Part shown: positions 55,401-62,312 of the stretch, one piece after another
Layout: each line of letters begins with the position of its first letter
Numbering within the stretch: the first letter of the stretch is position 1
NCBI RefSeq assembly: GCF_947495725.1
Contig: NZ_CANLZZ010000006.1
Span: forward strand, 186,001 to 250,000
Length of the DNA stretch: 64,000 bases
Reading direction: 5' to 3'
Source: an uncultured Lutibacter sp.
GTDB lineage: Bacteria; Bacteroidota; Bacteroidia; Flavobacteriales; Flavobacteriaceae
Program-made: the position numbers and the translations under genes
Notes under the pieces: generated by a model
The model's database searches: none
Seen by the model: only the letters and a program-made list of their open reading frames with translations
What the model was told of the DNA's origin: nothing

Positions 55401-55542
55401 CACCAGGGATACCCTGATTTGTTTCATCTGTAACCGTTCCAGTTACAGTTTTTTGAGCATAAAATTGCTGTACGCTCAATAATGTTAGAAATAGCCCTAA
55501 AAAGGAGGCTTTTCTAAATAGATTTGAAAATCTGTTCATCAT
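52453..55542 (-). CDS. SusC-like TonB-dependent outer-membrane transporter
   Basis: A full-length 1029-residue SusC-type protein. Signal peptide 1-30 (ending FYAQ), carboxypeptidase-regulatory-like domain about 31-102, TonB-box-like VVVIGYG at 111-117, plug about 120-240, then the beta-barrel to the terminal aromatic (LKVTF). It imports oligosaccharides with its SusD partner, driven by TonB. The partner gene is next in the operon. No transcription-unit promoter was recognised with confidence in the 416-bp upstream gap. Confidence 0.96.
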   Translation of the reverse strand: MMNRFSNLFRKASFLGLFLTLLSVQQFYAQKTVTGTVTDETNQGIPGVNIIKQGTSNGVTTDFDGNYSITANESDVLVFSFVGYKTKSVTVSASSNLNVQLEPDVASLDEVVVIGYGTAKKSDLTGSVGLISAKDLLKAPITKIGSGLQGKVTGVNIQQTSGAPGQGMKIRIRGGSSINYSNNPLYVIDGFIGADIATINPNDIASINFLKDASATAIYGSRGANGVVLITTNAPKSGKLKVSFETNFGFSNVINEYDILAPHEQAELMNEQRASLGQSPYFTQNDIDGFKQNGGTDWQDLVTQQGVRYNHTLNLTGGNDDLKYFFSANHLDEEGTVKNSFYERTSLRSNISGNISDRISFKFNTYGVHTDFQGNGVGTAGTGNIMGNAVIYPQMWGSRDADGNFIDGNDNNSYNGAFLVGRLPNPEMDVRQNQESLSDRILSNLDLNVNLTDKITMVLGAAGSLTNNYSGQRTLEDFIDITRSNVTAQQRYGRSNSWLVNSRFTYENEFGDHNLKASAIYEFSKAINRNLTSAAGDLNSLGNEWYLLQNGQPSSTISGYNVGKIRSYMARLNYSYKDKYLLTASMRADGSSRFQPDYAWGYFPSAALAWKISEEDFIQNTDWIDNLKLRIGFGATGNAAIGYGDTQPTFAGDPTARNFGWYPLDNGVPVQGVVPDVTLTSLDTQWETTTSYNAGVDFGILDSKLTGSIDIYSKKTTDVIIQQSVARYTGLTGIQDNFADIDNNGVELGLNWNIKSSDDLNWTAYANFSRNKNIVQDLGDGVDEIFVESEEAIGIWSLVGGNKKFVVRKGESLGALFGLKAIGIWQADEATEAAAFNSGPGEVKYEDLDGDGAISAADRQIVGQTAPDFTYGLGSSLSFKNWDFSVQCIGTVGNDIYNWTDNRLNYGILDTDYRNRWSPTNTSSTQQVMPYGTDYSLTYVVSQYIEKGSFFKVSNLTVGYSLPQTILESLNISNLRLYASMDNVLTITNYSGLDPEGSSTPANSDSQAGVDAFSYPLTRTVSAGLKVTF

Positions 55543-55958
55543 AATTAAATTGAGTTTGGTTAATAAAATTTGTTGTTAAAGTTTACTTTTCTTGCAAATA
55601 AAAGTTTATTTGTAAATTTTTTATGTTTATAATTTACCAATTATTGGAATAAAATTACCTTAAAAGGTTAAAATTTAAGTTTAGAAGTATCTGTTTATTT
55701 TGGTTAAATATTGATTAAGTTTTAAAAATGATTAATTTGTTGATCTTAGTTTCAATTTGTTTAGGTTTAACGTAAATTAATTGTTTAAAATTAATAATAA
55801 TTTTTTAAATATTTAACATAAATTTAATAATTTACAATCGATTGTATTATTAAATGTATAAAATACCTTTAACGCCTTTAAAAATGGAACTTTATCAAAA
55901 AAAAAGATGAGTTACAAAACTGTAAACTCACCTTTTTCAATCAATCAAAATATTTTTT
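55543..55958. other. 416-bp intergenic region upstream of SusC
   Basis: Very AT-rich. Its right end holds the terminator of the GH29 gene (55901-55937). The SusC/SusD promoter should lie in the rest; a weak minus-strand TTTATTTG near 55595-55602 is only a partial match to TAnnTTTG and lacks a clear -33 partner. No reading frame or RNA structure was recognised. Confidence 0.6.
55901..55937 (-). terminator. Terminator of the GH29 gene
   Basis: An imperfect inverted repeat: GTAAACTCACCTTTTT on the right pairs with AAAAAGATGAGTTAC on the left, with one wobble pair and one bulge. An A-run on the left becomes the minus-strand U-run. It starts about 22 bp past the GH29 stop. Confidence 0.7.
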
Positions 55959-57503
55959 TTACATATCAATCGCTATTGTAAACGCGAATTCACATGGTTT
56001 TTTAGTTGGCATTGTAACATTTAGGCCTTCATTTGTTTGTTCCCATTTGATGTTTTCTTTGGTTCCTAAAACACTAACGTTTTTAATATTTAAATCATTA
56101 ACGTATTTAGAGTTTTTTGCCAGTGATGTAATAACTACTTTTCCATCTTTTGGCCAATCTAAAGCAATGGCATATAATTTATTTCCTTTATGTGTAAAAC
56201 GAATATCTTTTGACGAAAGATTTTCATTTCCACCTTCAGAGTGATGTCCTTTTTTAACTTCTGTTGGACCTTCACCAAAAGTTTTCCAATATTTAGTATC
56301 GTAAATTGCTTCACCGTTAATTGCTAACCAATCTCCCATTTGCAATAAAATTTCTTTTTGATCTTCTGGAATAGTTCCATCAGATTTAGGACCTACATTT
56401 AATAATAAACATCCGTTTTTAGAAACAATATCAACCAAATCGTCAACCAATTGATTTGCTGTTTTAGATTTCCAGTTAGTTACATAACTCCAAGAATTTT
56501 TTCCAATTGAAGTATCTGTTTGCCAAGGCAATTTTCTAATACCTGGTAATTTTCCACGTTCTAAGTCGTAAACAACAGTTCCTTCAGGAAAAGCTTCGTG
56601 AGAAAAGTTTTTATCTTGTAAAACAACTTCTTTACCCCACTCAATTCCTTTATTGTAATAGTATGCAGCTAATTGAGGTCTCATATCAGCAAAATCTGGA
56701 ATGTCCAAATAAAAATCGAACCATAAAATATCTGGTTGATAGTTATCAATAACATCTTTTGTTCTTGCCCACCAGCGTTCTTTAAATTTATCTGAAACAG
56801 GCTCTCTTAAATCTTTTCCTTTTGAAGAATATAAATCGGCATATTCAGGATCTGTAGTATCAAAATGATCTTTTTTATTGTAGAAAGACCAGTTGAACGC
56901 AAAATGAGAAGATGTTCCCATTATCATTCCTTTTTCTCTACCCGCTTTAAATAACTCTCCTAATACGTCTCTTTTTGGCCCCATATCATAGGCATTCCAA
57001 CGTGTAGTATTAGATTTGTACATTGCAAAACCATCGTGATGATCGGCTACAGGAATAACATATTTAGCACCAGCTTTTTTAAATAAATCAATCCATTCAT
57101 TTGCATCAAATTTTTCTGCTTTAAACATTGGAATAAAATCTTTGTAACCAAATGTTTTTTGATCTCCCCAATTCTTTTTGTGATGCGTGTAAACTTCGTT
57201 TGGACCAGTTTGTTGGTGCTTTAATTGAGCGGTAAATGTAGCTGTGTCCATATACATTTTTCTTGGATACCATTCCGATCCAAATGCGGGAACGCTGTAT
57301 GCTCCCCAATGAATAAAAATTCCAAATTTTGTTTTATTAAACCATTCTGGATCTTTATAATGTTTTTTAATTGATTCCCAATTTGCTTCATACACAGGTT
57401 TTTGTAAATCAGTGGGGTTTTTGTCTGTTTGCTTTTGCCTACAAGAGGTAAATAAAATACTTAAGGTAAGAAGAGTTAATAAATATAGATTGGTAATTTT
57501 CAT
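55959..57503 (-). CDS. GH29 alpha-L-fucosidase / alpha-L-galactosidase lipoprotein, third copy
   Basis: A 514-residue lipoprotein (LFTSC, Cys21). GH29 motifs are HWG (65-67), DHHDGF (154-159), WFD with nucleophile Asp263, and [15 protein letters not shown]. The TATFTAQLKHQQTGPNEVY insertion (about 87-105) is absent from the other two copies. It appears to be a single-gene transcript, with a terminator on each side. Together with the upstream S1_11-like sulfatase it may first desulfate and then remove a terminal L-galactose or fucose, which is inference. Confidence 0.9.
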   Translation of the reverse strand: MKITNLYLLTLLTLSILFTSCRQKQTDKNPTDLQKPVYEANWESIKKHYKDPEWFNKTKFGIFIHWGAYSVPAFGSEWYPRKMYMDTATFTAQLKHQQTGPNEVYTHHKKNWGDQKTFGYKDFIPMFKAEKFDANEWIDLFKKAGAKYVIPVADHHDGFAMYKSNTTRWNAYDMGPKRDVLGELFKAGREKGMIMGTSSHFAFNWSFYNKKDHFDTTDPEYADLYSSKGKDLREPVSDKFKERWWARTKDVIDNYQPDILWFDFYLDIPDFADMRPQLAAYYYNKGIEWGKEVVLQDKNFSHEAFPEGTVVYDLERGKLPGIRKLPWQTDTSIGKNSWSYVTNWKSKTANQLVDDLVDIVSKNGCLLLNVGPKSDGTIPEDQKEILLQMGDWLAINGEAIYDTKYWKTFGEGPTEVKKGHHSEGGNENLSSKDIRFTHKGNKLYAIALDWPKDGKVVITSLAKNSKYVNDLNIKNVSVLGTKENIKWEQTNEGLNVTMPTKKPCEFAFTIAIDM

Positions 57504-57629
57504 AACTAAAATGATTACAGTTGATTTATGACTGCTAAATTCGTTTTATTTGACTTAATATTTTATTACATATGGTCTTTTTGATATAGTATATGATTAA
57601 TTAAAGAGTTTATAGGAGAAAATTTTATC

Positions 57630-57637
57630 CAAACTTA
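57630..57637 (-). promoter_or_regulatory. Candidate -7 element (TAAGTTTG, minus strand) for the GH29 gene
   Basis: On the minus strand TAAGTTTG matches TAnnTTTG exactly, just inside the upstream terminator at 57679. The -33 region reads only TTTT, so support is moderate. It implies a leader of about 120 nt. Confidence 0.35.
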
Positions 57638-57678
57638 CACAACTTAATTTAAAAAGGATTTTTCTCTGATATAAAAAG

Positions 57679-57719
57679 AAAATGCCTAATCTATTTAATT
57701 AAATAGATTAGGCATTTTT
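57679..57719 (-). terminator. Strong hairpin terminator after the S1_11-like sulfatase
   Basis: A perfect stem of about 18 bp (AAAATGCCTAATCTATTT with its complement at 57701-57719) around a 4-nt AATT loop. It lies 19 bp past the sulfatase stop on the minus strand. The flanking A and T runs could allow action on both strands. Confidence 0.88.
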
Positions 57720-57737
57720 AAAAATTAATGAATTTAA

Positions 57738-59420
57738 TTAATCATTCCAGTATTCATCAATTACTTTTTGAATATGTGGATACTTATCTCCGTCTTCTTC
57801 ATTCAATTCTTTACGTTTAGCAATTAATTGTTCTTTTAAGTTTGCTATAACATCTTTATAAGCCGGATCGTTATATGCGTTGTTAGATTCTGTTGGGTCT
57901 TTACTTAAATCATAAAATTCCCAAGCAGCAGGAGTGTGAAGATCAAATCTGTTTCCCCAGCTTGCTTTATTCCACTCAGCATCCGGGTTATCGGTATCAA
58001 CCCAATATTTTCCGTAGAAGAATATTAATTTATATTGTTTTGTTCTAATTCCAAAGTGTGCAGGATTTGCATGTGCGTGTGCCATATGCATCCAGTAACG
58101 GTAATAAGTAGATTGTTGCCAACCTTCAGGTTCTTGACCTGTTTCTAGAATATGTTTAAAACTATGTCCTTGCATTTGTTCTGGTGGAGTTCCTCCAGCC
58201 ATTTCTATTAAAGTAGGGGCAAAGTCAGTATTATTAATAATAGCATCAGTACGAGTACCTGGTTTAATTTTTTCAGGATAACGAACAAAGAATGGCATTC
58301 TAAGTGCTTCTTCGTACATCCATCTTTTGTCTATATAATCGTGTTCTCCAAGCATAAAACCTTGATCACCAGTATAAACAATTATAGTATTATCATATAA
58401 TCCTTCGGATTTTAAGTACTCAATTAGTCGAGCAACGTTATCATCAACACCTTTTACACAGCGTAAATAACGTTTTAAATATTCTTGGTAAGTTGCATGT
58501 GTATATTCCTTGTCGCTTAAATTATCCGCTTGATGGATATCAAAATCTGGATTATTTCTTTTTGTATATTGTTTGCTCCATAAACGCATTCCCATATTTC
58601 TAATGGTATTTCGTTTTGAAACTGAAGAACCAATTACTGAAAGTAATTCTCCATTTTCTCCCTTTGTTGCAATTGAGCCATTGTTTGCATTATCATATAA
58701 ATTAGCAGGTTCAGGTATTTCAACATCTTCTAGATAGTCTTTATAACGTGGCGCATATTCGAAATCATCATGTGGTGCTTTGTATTGGTGAAATAAAATA
58801 AATGGTTTTGTTTTATCTCTTTTGTTTTTTAACCAGTCTAAAGAAATGTCGGTAACAATATCCGAACTATAACCCATATACTGTTTTCCTTCATAGGCAG
58901 GATCTTTTTCCTCTGCGAAATGCATTCCAGTTTCGGTTAAATAAGGATCAAAATAGGAACCTTGCTGCCCATGTTTTGTAAATACGTTGTAATAATCAAA
59001 ATTAGGTTCTAATTTTAAATGCCATTTTCCAATCATAGCGGTTTGGTAACCTAATTTTTTCATTTCAATAGGTAAGTATTGATGATCCATAGGTAGTTCA
59101 CCTTCTAAATCTAGAACACCATTTGCTTGGCTGTGTTGACCTGATAAAATAGCGGCTCTACTAGGTGTACATATTGAATTATTTACAAAACAGTTGTCAA
59201 AAATAATTCCTTCGCTAGCAATTTTATCAAGTGTAGGGGTAGGGTTTAAACCTGCCAGCCTACTACCATAAATACCGAAGGCTTGTGTAGTATGATCATC
59301 CGACATTATATAAATAATGTTGGGCTTTTGAACTGGTTCTGTAGTTTGTTTTTTTGGTTGTTCTGTACAAGAAACACCTATAACTACTACTAAACATAGA
59401 AGAATTATTCTGTTTGTCAT
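57738..59420 (-). CDS. S1 sulfatase lipoprotein, S1_11-like (CTPSR)
   Basis: A 560-residue lipoprotein (IGVSC, Cys18). Asp41/Asp42, CTPSR with Cys84 followed by AAILSGQHSQANG, IGKWHLKL, FHQYKAPHDDF and GEHDYIDKR fit the S1_11 branch, as in the gene at 29844. Such enzymes cleave 6-O-sulfates on hexosamines or, in porphyran systems, on L-galactose. It lies between the second SusC/SusD set and a GH29 gene, with terminators on both sides, so it is probably expressed on its own. Confidence 0.9.
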   Translation of the reverse strand: MTNRIILLCLVVVIGVSCTEQPKKQTTEPVQKPNIIYIMSDDHTTQAFGIYGSRLAGLNPTPTLDKIASEGIIFDNCFVNNSICTPSRAAILSGQHSQANGVLDLEGELPMDHQYLPIEMKKLGYQTAMIGKWHLKLEPNFDYYNVFTKHGQQGSYFDPYLTETGMHFAEEKDPAYEGKQYMGYSSDIVTDISLDWLKNKRDKTKPFILFHQYKAPHDDFEYAPRYKDYLEDVEIPEPANLYDNANNGSIATKGENGELLSVIGSSVSKRNTIRNMGMRLWSKQYTKRNNPDFDIHQADNLSDKEYTHATYQEYLKRYLRCVKGVDDNVARLIEYLKSEGLYDNTIIVYTGDQGFMLGEHDYIDKRWMYEEALRMPFFVRYPEKIKPGTRTDAIINNTDFAPTLIEMAGGTPPEQMQGHSFKHILETGQEPEGWQQSTYYRYWMHMAHAHANPAHFGIRTKQYKLIFFYGKYWVDTDNPDAEWNKASWGNRFDLHTPAAWEFYDLSKDPTESNNAYNDPAYKDVIANLKEQLIAKRKELNEEDGDKYPHIQKVIDEYWND

Positions 59421-59619
59421 TTTTATTATGTTGAAATTAAGATACTGTAAAAGTCGTTAATATTTGAGGATTTAATTACCACATATGTTTAAAATAATAA
59501 AAGTATTACATTAAAAAGGTAATTATATTGAAATATTAGATATATAAAAAAACATATTATGAAGATGGCTTTGAAGAATTTAACTGTGTGATTTTCTTAG
59601 TTAAAATGTATATAAAAAA

Positions 59620-59653
59620 AAACCATTTCATAAAACTAATTATGAAATGGTTT
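59620..59653 (-). terminator. Terminator of the right-end SusC/SusD/lipoprotein operon
   Basis: A 14-bp perfect stem, AAACCATTTCATAA (59620-59633) and TTATGAAATGGTTT (59640-59653), around a 6-nt loop. The A-run on its left (59614-59621) gives the minus-strand U-run. It starts about 23 bp past the lipoprotein stop. Confidence 0.85.
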
Positions 59654-59675
59654 CTGTTATAAAATTAATTCTTTA

Positions 59676-60590
59676 TTAATTTGCTCGTGTGAAGAAATAG
59701 GCTTGTGGACCCCATCCTCCAATAGATACGTTGATAGCAAAGTTTATTTCAAAATCACCAGTACAAGATTTATAAACCCCATCATTAGGTGTATATGAAT
59801 AATCTACATATGGTAATCCCCAAGCAGATAAGTCAGCGGCAATAATGGTTTTAGGACCAGTAATAGTAAAGTCACTTGGGTTGATGTTTATTTCAACTTT
59901 ATTACCATTACCTGGAAGACCTTCACCTTCCGCAAGACCAACTATAAATAATTTATAAGGGTCACTAGGATCAGCTTCTATAGTTACATTAGCTTCTGGA
60001 TATCCCCAGTCGTCTGAGTATACGATGTAATCTCCTACCGTAAGTGCAGCATCAAAATCACATACAACATCATATGAAACTACCGTAGTATATTGAGTTG
60101 ATGTGTGAACATCAGATCCATAATTACGAGTACCATCATCATTATACATGTTAATAAACGTTCCATCTGCTAAATATAGTTTTGCTGTAATTGTTAAATT
60201 ATCACCAAAAGCAATATCATCAGGGCTTGTTAATTCTGCAAAAGCATTAACAATTGAAGTTTTGTTAAAAGTAGTTTCTGTAGGGAAGCTACTTACACCT
60301 GAAACTAAAGTAGCAGGACCGTAAAGATCTCCATCTACCGTAGTATAAAACCCAACTAAATCAGCAGAAGTAACATCACCTTGTGCAACTTCCATTTTAA
60401 GACCAATGTTAAAGTCTTCTCCTTGTAATAATTTACTATAACTGATAGTAGCATCCAAATCACTTAATTTTTCAATGTTTGGCACCGCACCAACGCGTAA
60501 ATCAATTACAGAGGTCCCTCCGTCCTTCTCACACGCTCCTAAGAACAGTGTGATCATAATTATTGAAATTATATATTTTAAATTTTTCAT
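59676..60590 (-). CDS. Putative surface glycan-binding lipoprotein (SusE/F position), family not recognised
   Basis: A 304-residue lipoprotein (LFLGAC, Cys20). The ATG at 60590 is preferred over the in-frame TTG at 60617, which would overlap the SusD stop and lengthen the signal. The mature part is beta-rich and acidic, with several Gly/Asp turns, and looks like two immunoglobulin-like domains. No family was recognised with confidence. Its place directly after SusC and SusD, with only the terminator following, is where SusE/SusF-type surface glycan-binding proteins are encoded. That role is inferred from position and lipoprotein nature. Confidence 0.75.
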   Translation of the reverse strand: MKNLKYIISIIMITLFLGACEKDGGTSVIDLRVGAVPNIEKLSDLDATISYSKLLQGEDFNIGLKMEVAQGDVTSADLVGFYTTVDGDLYGPATLVSGVSSFPTETTFNKTSIVNAFAELTSPDDIAFGDNLTITAKLYLADGTFINMYNDDGTRNYGSDVHTSTQYTTVVSYDVVCDFDAALTVGDYIVYSDDWGYPEANVTIEADPSDPYKLFIVGLAEGEGLPGNGNKVEININPSDFTITGPKTIIAADLSAWGLPYVDYSYTPNDGVYKSCTGDFEINFAINVSIGGWGPQAYFFTRAN

Positions 60591-60604
60591 GTTTATATAT
60601 TTTT

Positions 60605-62302
60605 TTAGTTCGCCCAAAATATTGTATATGAAGTTGCATCTTTTTGACTAGGTGCATTTTCATTAGTATTCAACTCAGCTTGTGGCCAGAAAAATGATTG
60701 TTGGAAACCATTGTTTTGTACAGTTACACCATCATCTAATGGGAATCCATCGTCATTGTTTAATTGATATTCTGGAGACGCTCCTAATGGATTAGCTAAA
60801 ACAGGATATCCTGTTCTTCTATAGTCATTATATTGATCCATAGGATCTCCAAATGTAGCTACCCATTTTTGAGTCATTATTATTTCTAATTGTTTTTCAG
60901 CTGAAGCTCCATCATATTCAGCAATAATATCATCAATAAAGCTAGTAACTTCTGGAGTACCACTTAAAACAGGAACTGTTTGAGAAGTACCAGTACCTAA
61001 AACAACTTCATCAACTTTAGCAAAACTTGCAGTCATAGCTTCTTTTAATTTAGCACTTGCATCACCAGATATAACACCATCGTGAATTAATTCAGCTTGA
61101 ATGTATAAGAATTCATCATAAGTTAAAATTCTCTTAGGAGCAACTCCTGTTCCACTAGCAATAGTAATTGTTGGTCCAGAACCATCATCGTAGAATCCAC
61201 CACAAGGGAAAATACCAGGGAATGAAGCTGATTTTTGAACAGCGTGATCTCTATCTGGGCCAATACTACCAAATCTAATACTAAAGAATCCCGTTGATGC
61301 ATCCCAATAATCTGCATTAGGGTCACCTGTTTCTGCATTACCTTGATCTGGTGGTAATTCTCCTGGTTTTAATTGATTAACAAAATAATAAGGAATTCTA
61401 GGGTCCTCATATCCTGTAAAAATATTAGGATTCATTCCTTTTAATATTTCGTAGAACCAAGGACTTTGGTAATAACTAACTTGTGTTCCACCATAACAAT
61501 CTAAGAACAATGAATTTCTTTCATCTAAAGGTGATTGTGTTGGACTGTGTGTAAATTGGAAGTCATCAGCGCTTGATTTGAAAAAGTTATTTTCACTTAC
61601 AAGAGCATCTAAATCAGATTGATTAAACAATGCTGTTGATCTAAGTTGGTTGTACAACTTAAATTTTAGAGTATTTGCAAATCTCACCCATTTTTCAGTA
61701 TCTCCAGCATAGAATAAATCTTCTGATCCAAGAGGCGTACCTTGCCCACTTAAAACATTAGCTTTTCCAGCATCAATTAAAGCTAATATACTTGCGTATA
61801 TTTCTTCTTGATCATCAAATTTAGGACTTACTATACCAAACTCTAATTGTGTTGCTTCAGAGTAAGGAACATCACCCCATAAATCAACCGTAACAGACAT
61901 TAAATAAGCTTTCATTATTTTTGTAACACCAGCATGCACTAAATCCCCATCAATTTCTGCTTGGGCAAATAATGTTTCCATATCTGTAAGTGTTAAATAA
62001 GTGTTGTCCCACTCATTATTCATGTTAATATTATCAGCTTTTGCCCCATATTGATCTTGTTCTTCACGAAAAGTAAATTGGTGCGTATATGTGATAAGAA
62101 TATTACCCGAGTATAGATCAAAATCATTAGTGCTTGACAAGCCTAATTGAATGTTAGTAAGTAGCTCCGTAGTTGCAGCTACTGTAGGACTATCAGTGTC
62201 CGTATCTACATCTAAAAATTCATTACAACTCAAAGCTACGAAAGAGCTTATAACAGCAATAAAGATTTTAGATTTATAAAATGTATTTAATATTTTTTTC
62301 AT
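60605..62302 (-). CDS. SusD-family surface lipoprotein (SusD_2-like)
   Basis: A 565-residue lipoprotein (VALSC, Cys26) with NEFLDVDTDTDSP at the mature N-terminus. The core fits the second SusD subtype: AYLMSVTVDLWGDVPYSEA near 134-152, KWVRFANTLKFKLYNQLR near 210, and QKWVATFGDPMDQYNDYRR in the C-terminal part. It is paired with the SusC gene 10 bp upstream. It is clearly different from the SusD at 50889, so the locus has two separate uptake systems. Confidence 0.93.
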   Translation of the reverse strand: MKKILNTFYKSKIFIAVISSFVALSCNEFLDVDTDTDSPTVAATTELLTNIQLGLSSTNDFDLYSGNILITYTHQFTFREEQDQYGAKADNINMNNEWDNTYLTLTDMETLFAQAEIDGDLVHAGVTKIMKAYLMSVTVDLWGDVPYSEATQLEFGIVSPKFDDQEEIYASILALIDAGKANVLSGQGTPLGSEDLFYAGDTEKWVRFANTLKFKLYNQLRSTALFNQSDLDALVSENNFFKSSADDFQFTHSPTQSPLDERNSLFLDCYGGTQVSYYQSPWFYEILKGMNPNIFTGYEDPRIPYYFVNQLKPGELPPDQGNAETGDPNADYWDASTGFFSIRFGSIGPDRDHAVQKSASFPGIFPCGGFYDDGSGPTITIASGTGVAPKRILTYDEFLYIQAELIHDGVISGDASAKLKEAMTASFAKVDEVVLGTGTSQTVPVLSGTPEVTSFIDDIIAEYDGASAEKQLEIIMTQKWVATFGDPMDQYNDYRRTGYPVLANPLGASPEYQLNNDDGFPLDDGVTVQNNGFQQSFFWPQAELNTNENAPSQKDATSYTIFWAN

Positions 62303-62312
62303 TGTAATTGTT

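Noticed and set aside
60615..60617. TTG as start of the lipoprotein gene after SusD
   Set aside because: It overlaps the SusD stop and lengthens the signal; the ATG at 60590 gives a standard lipoprotein signal.
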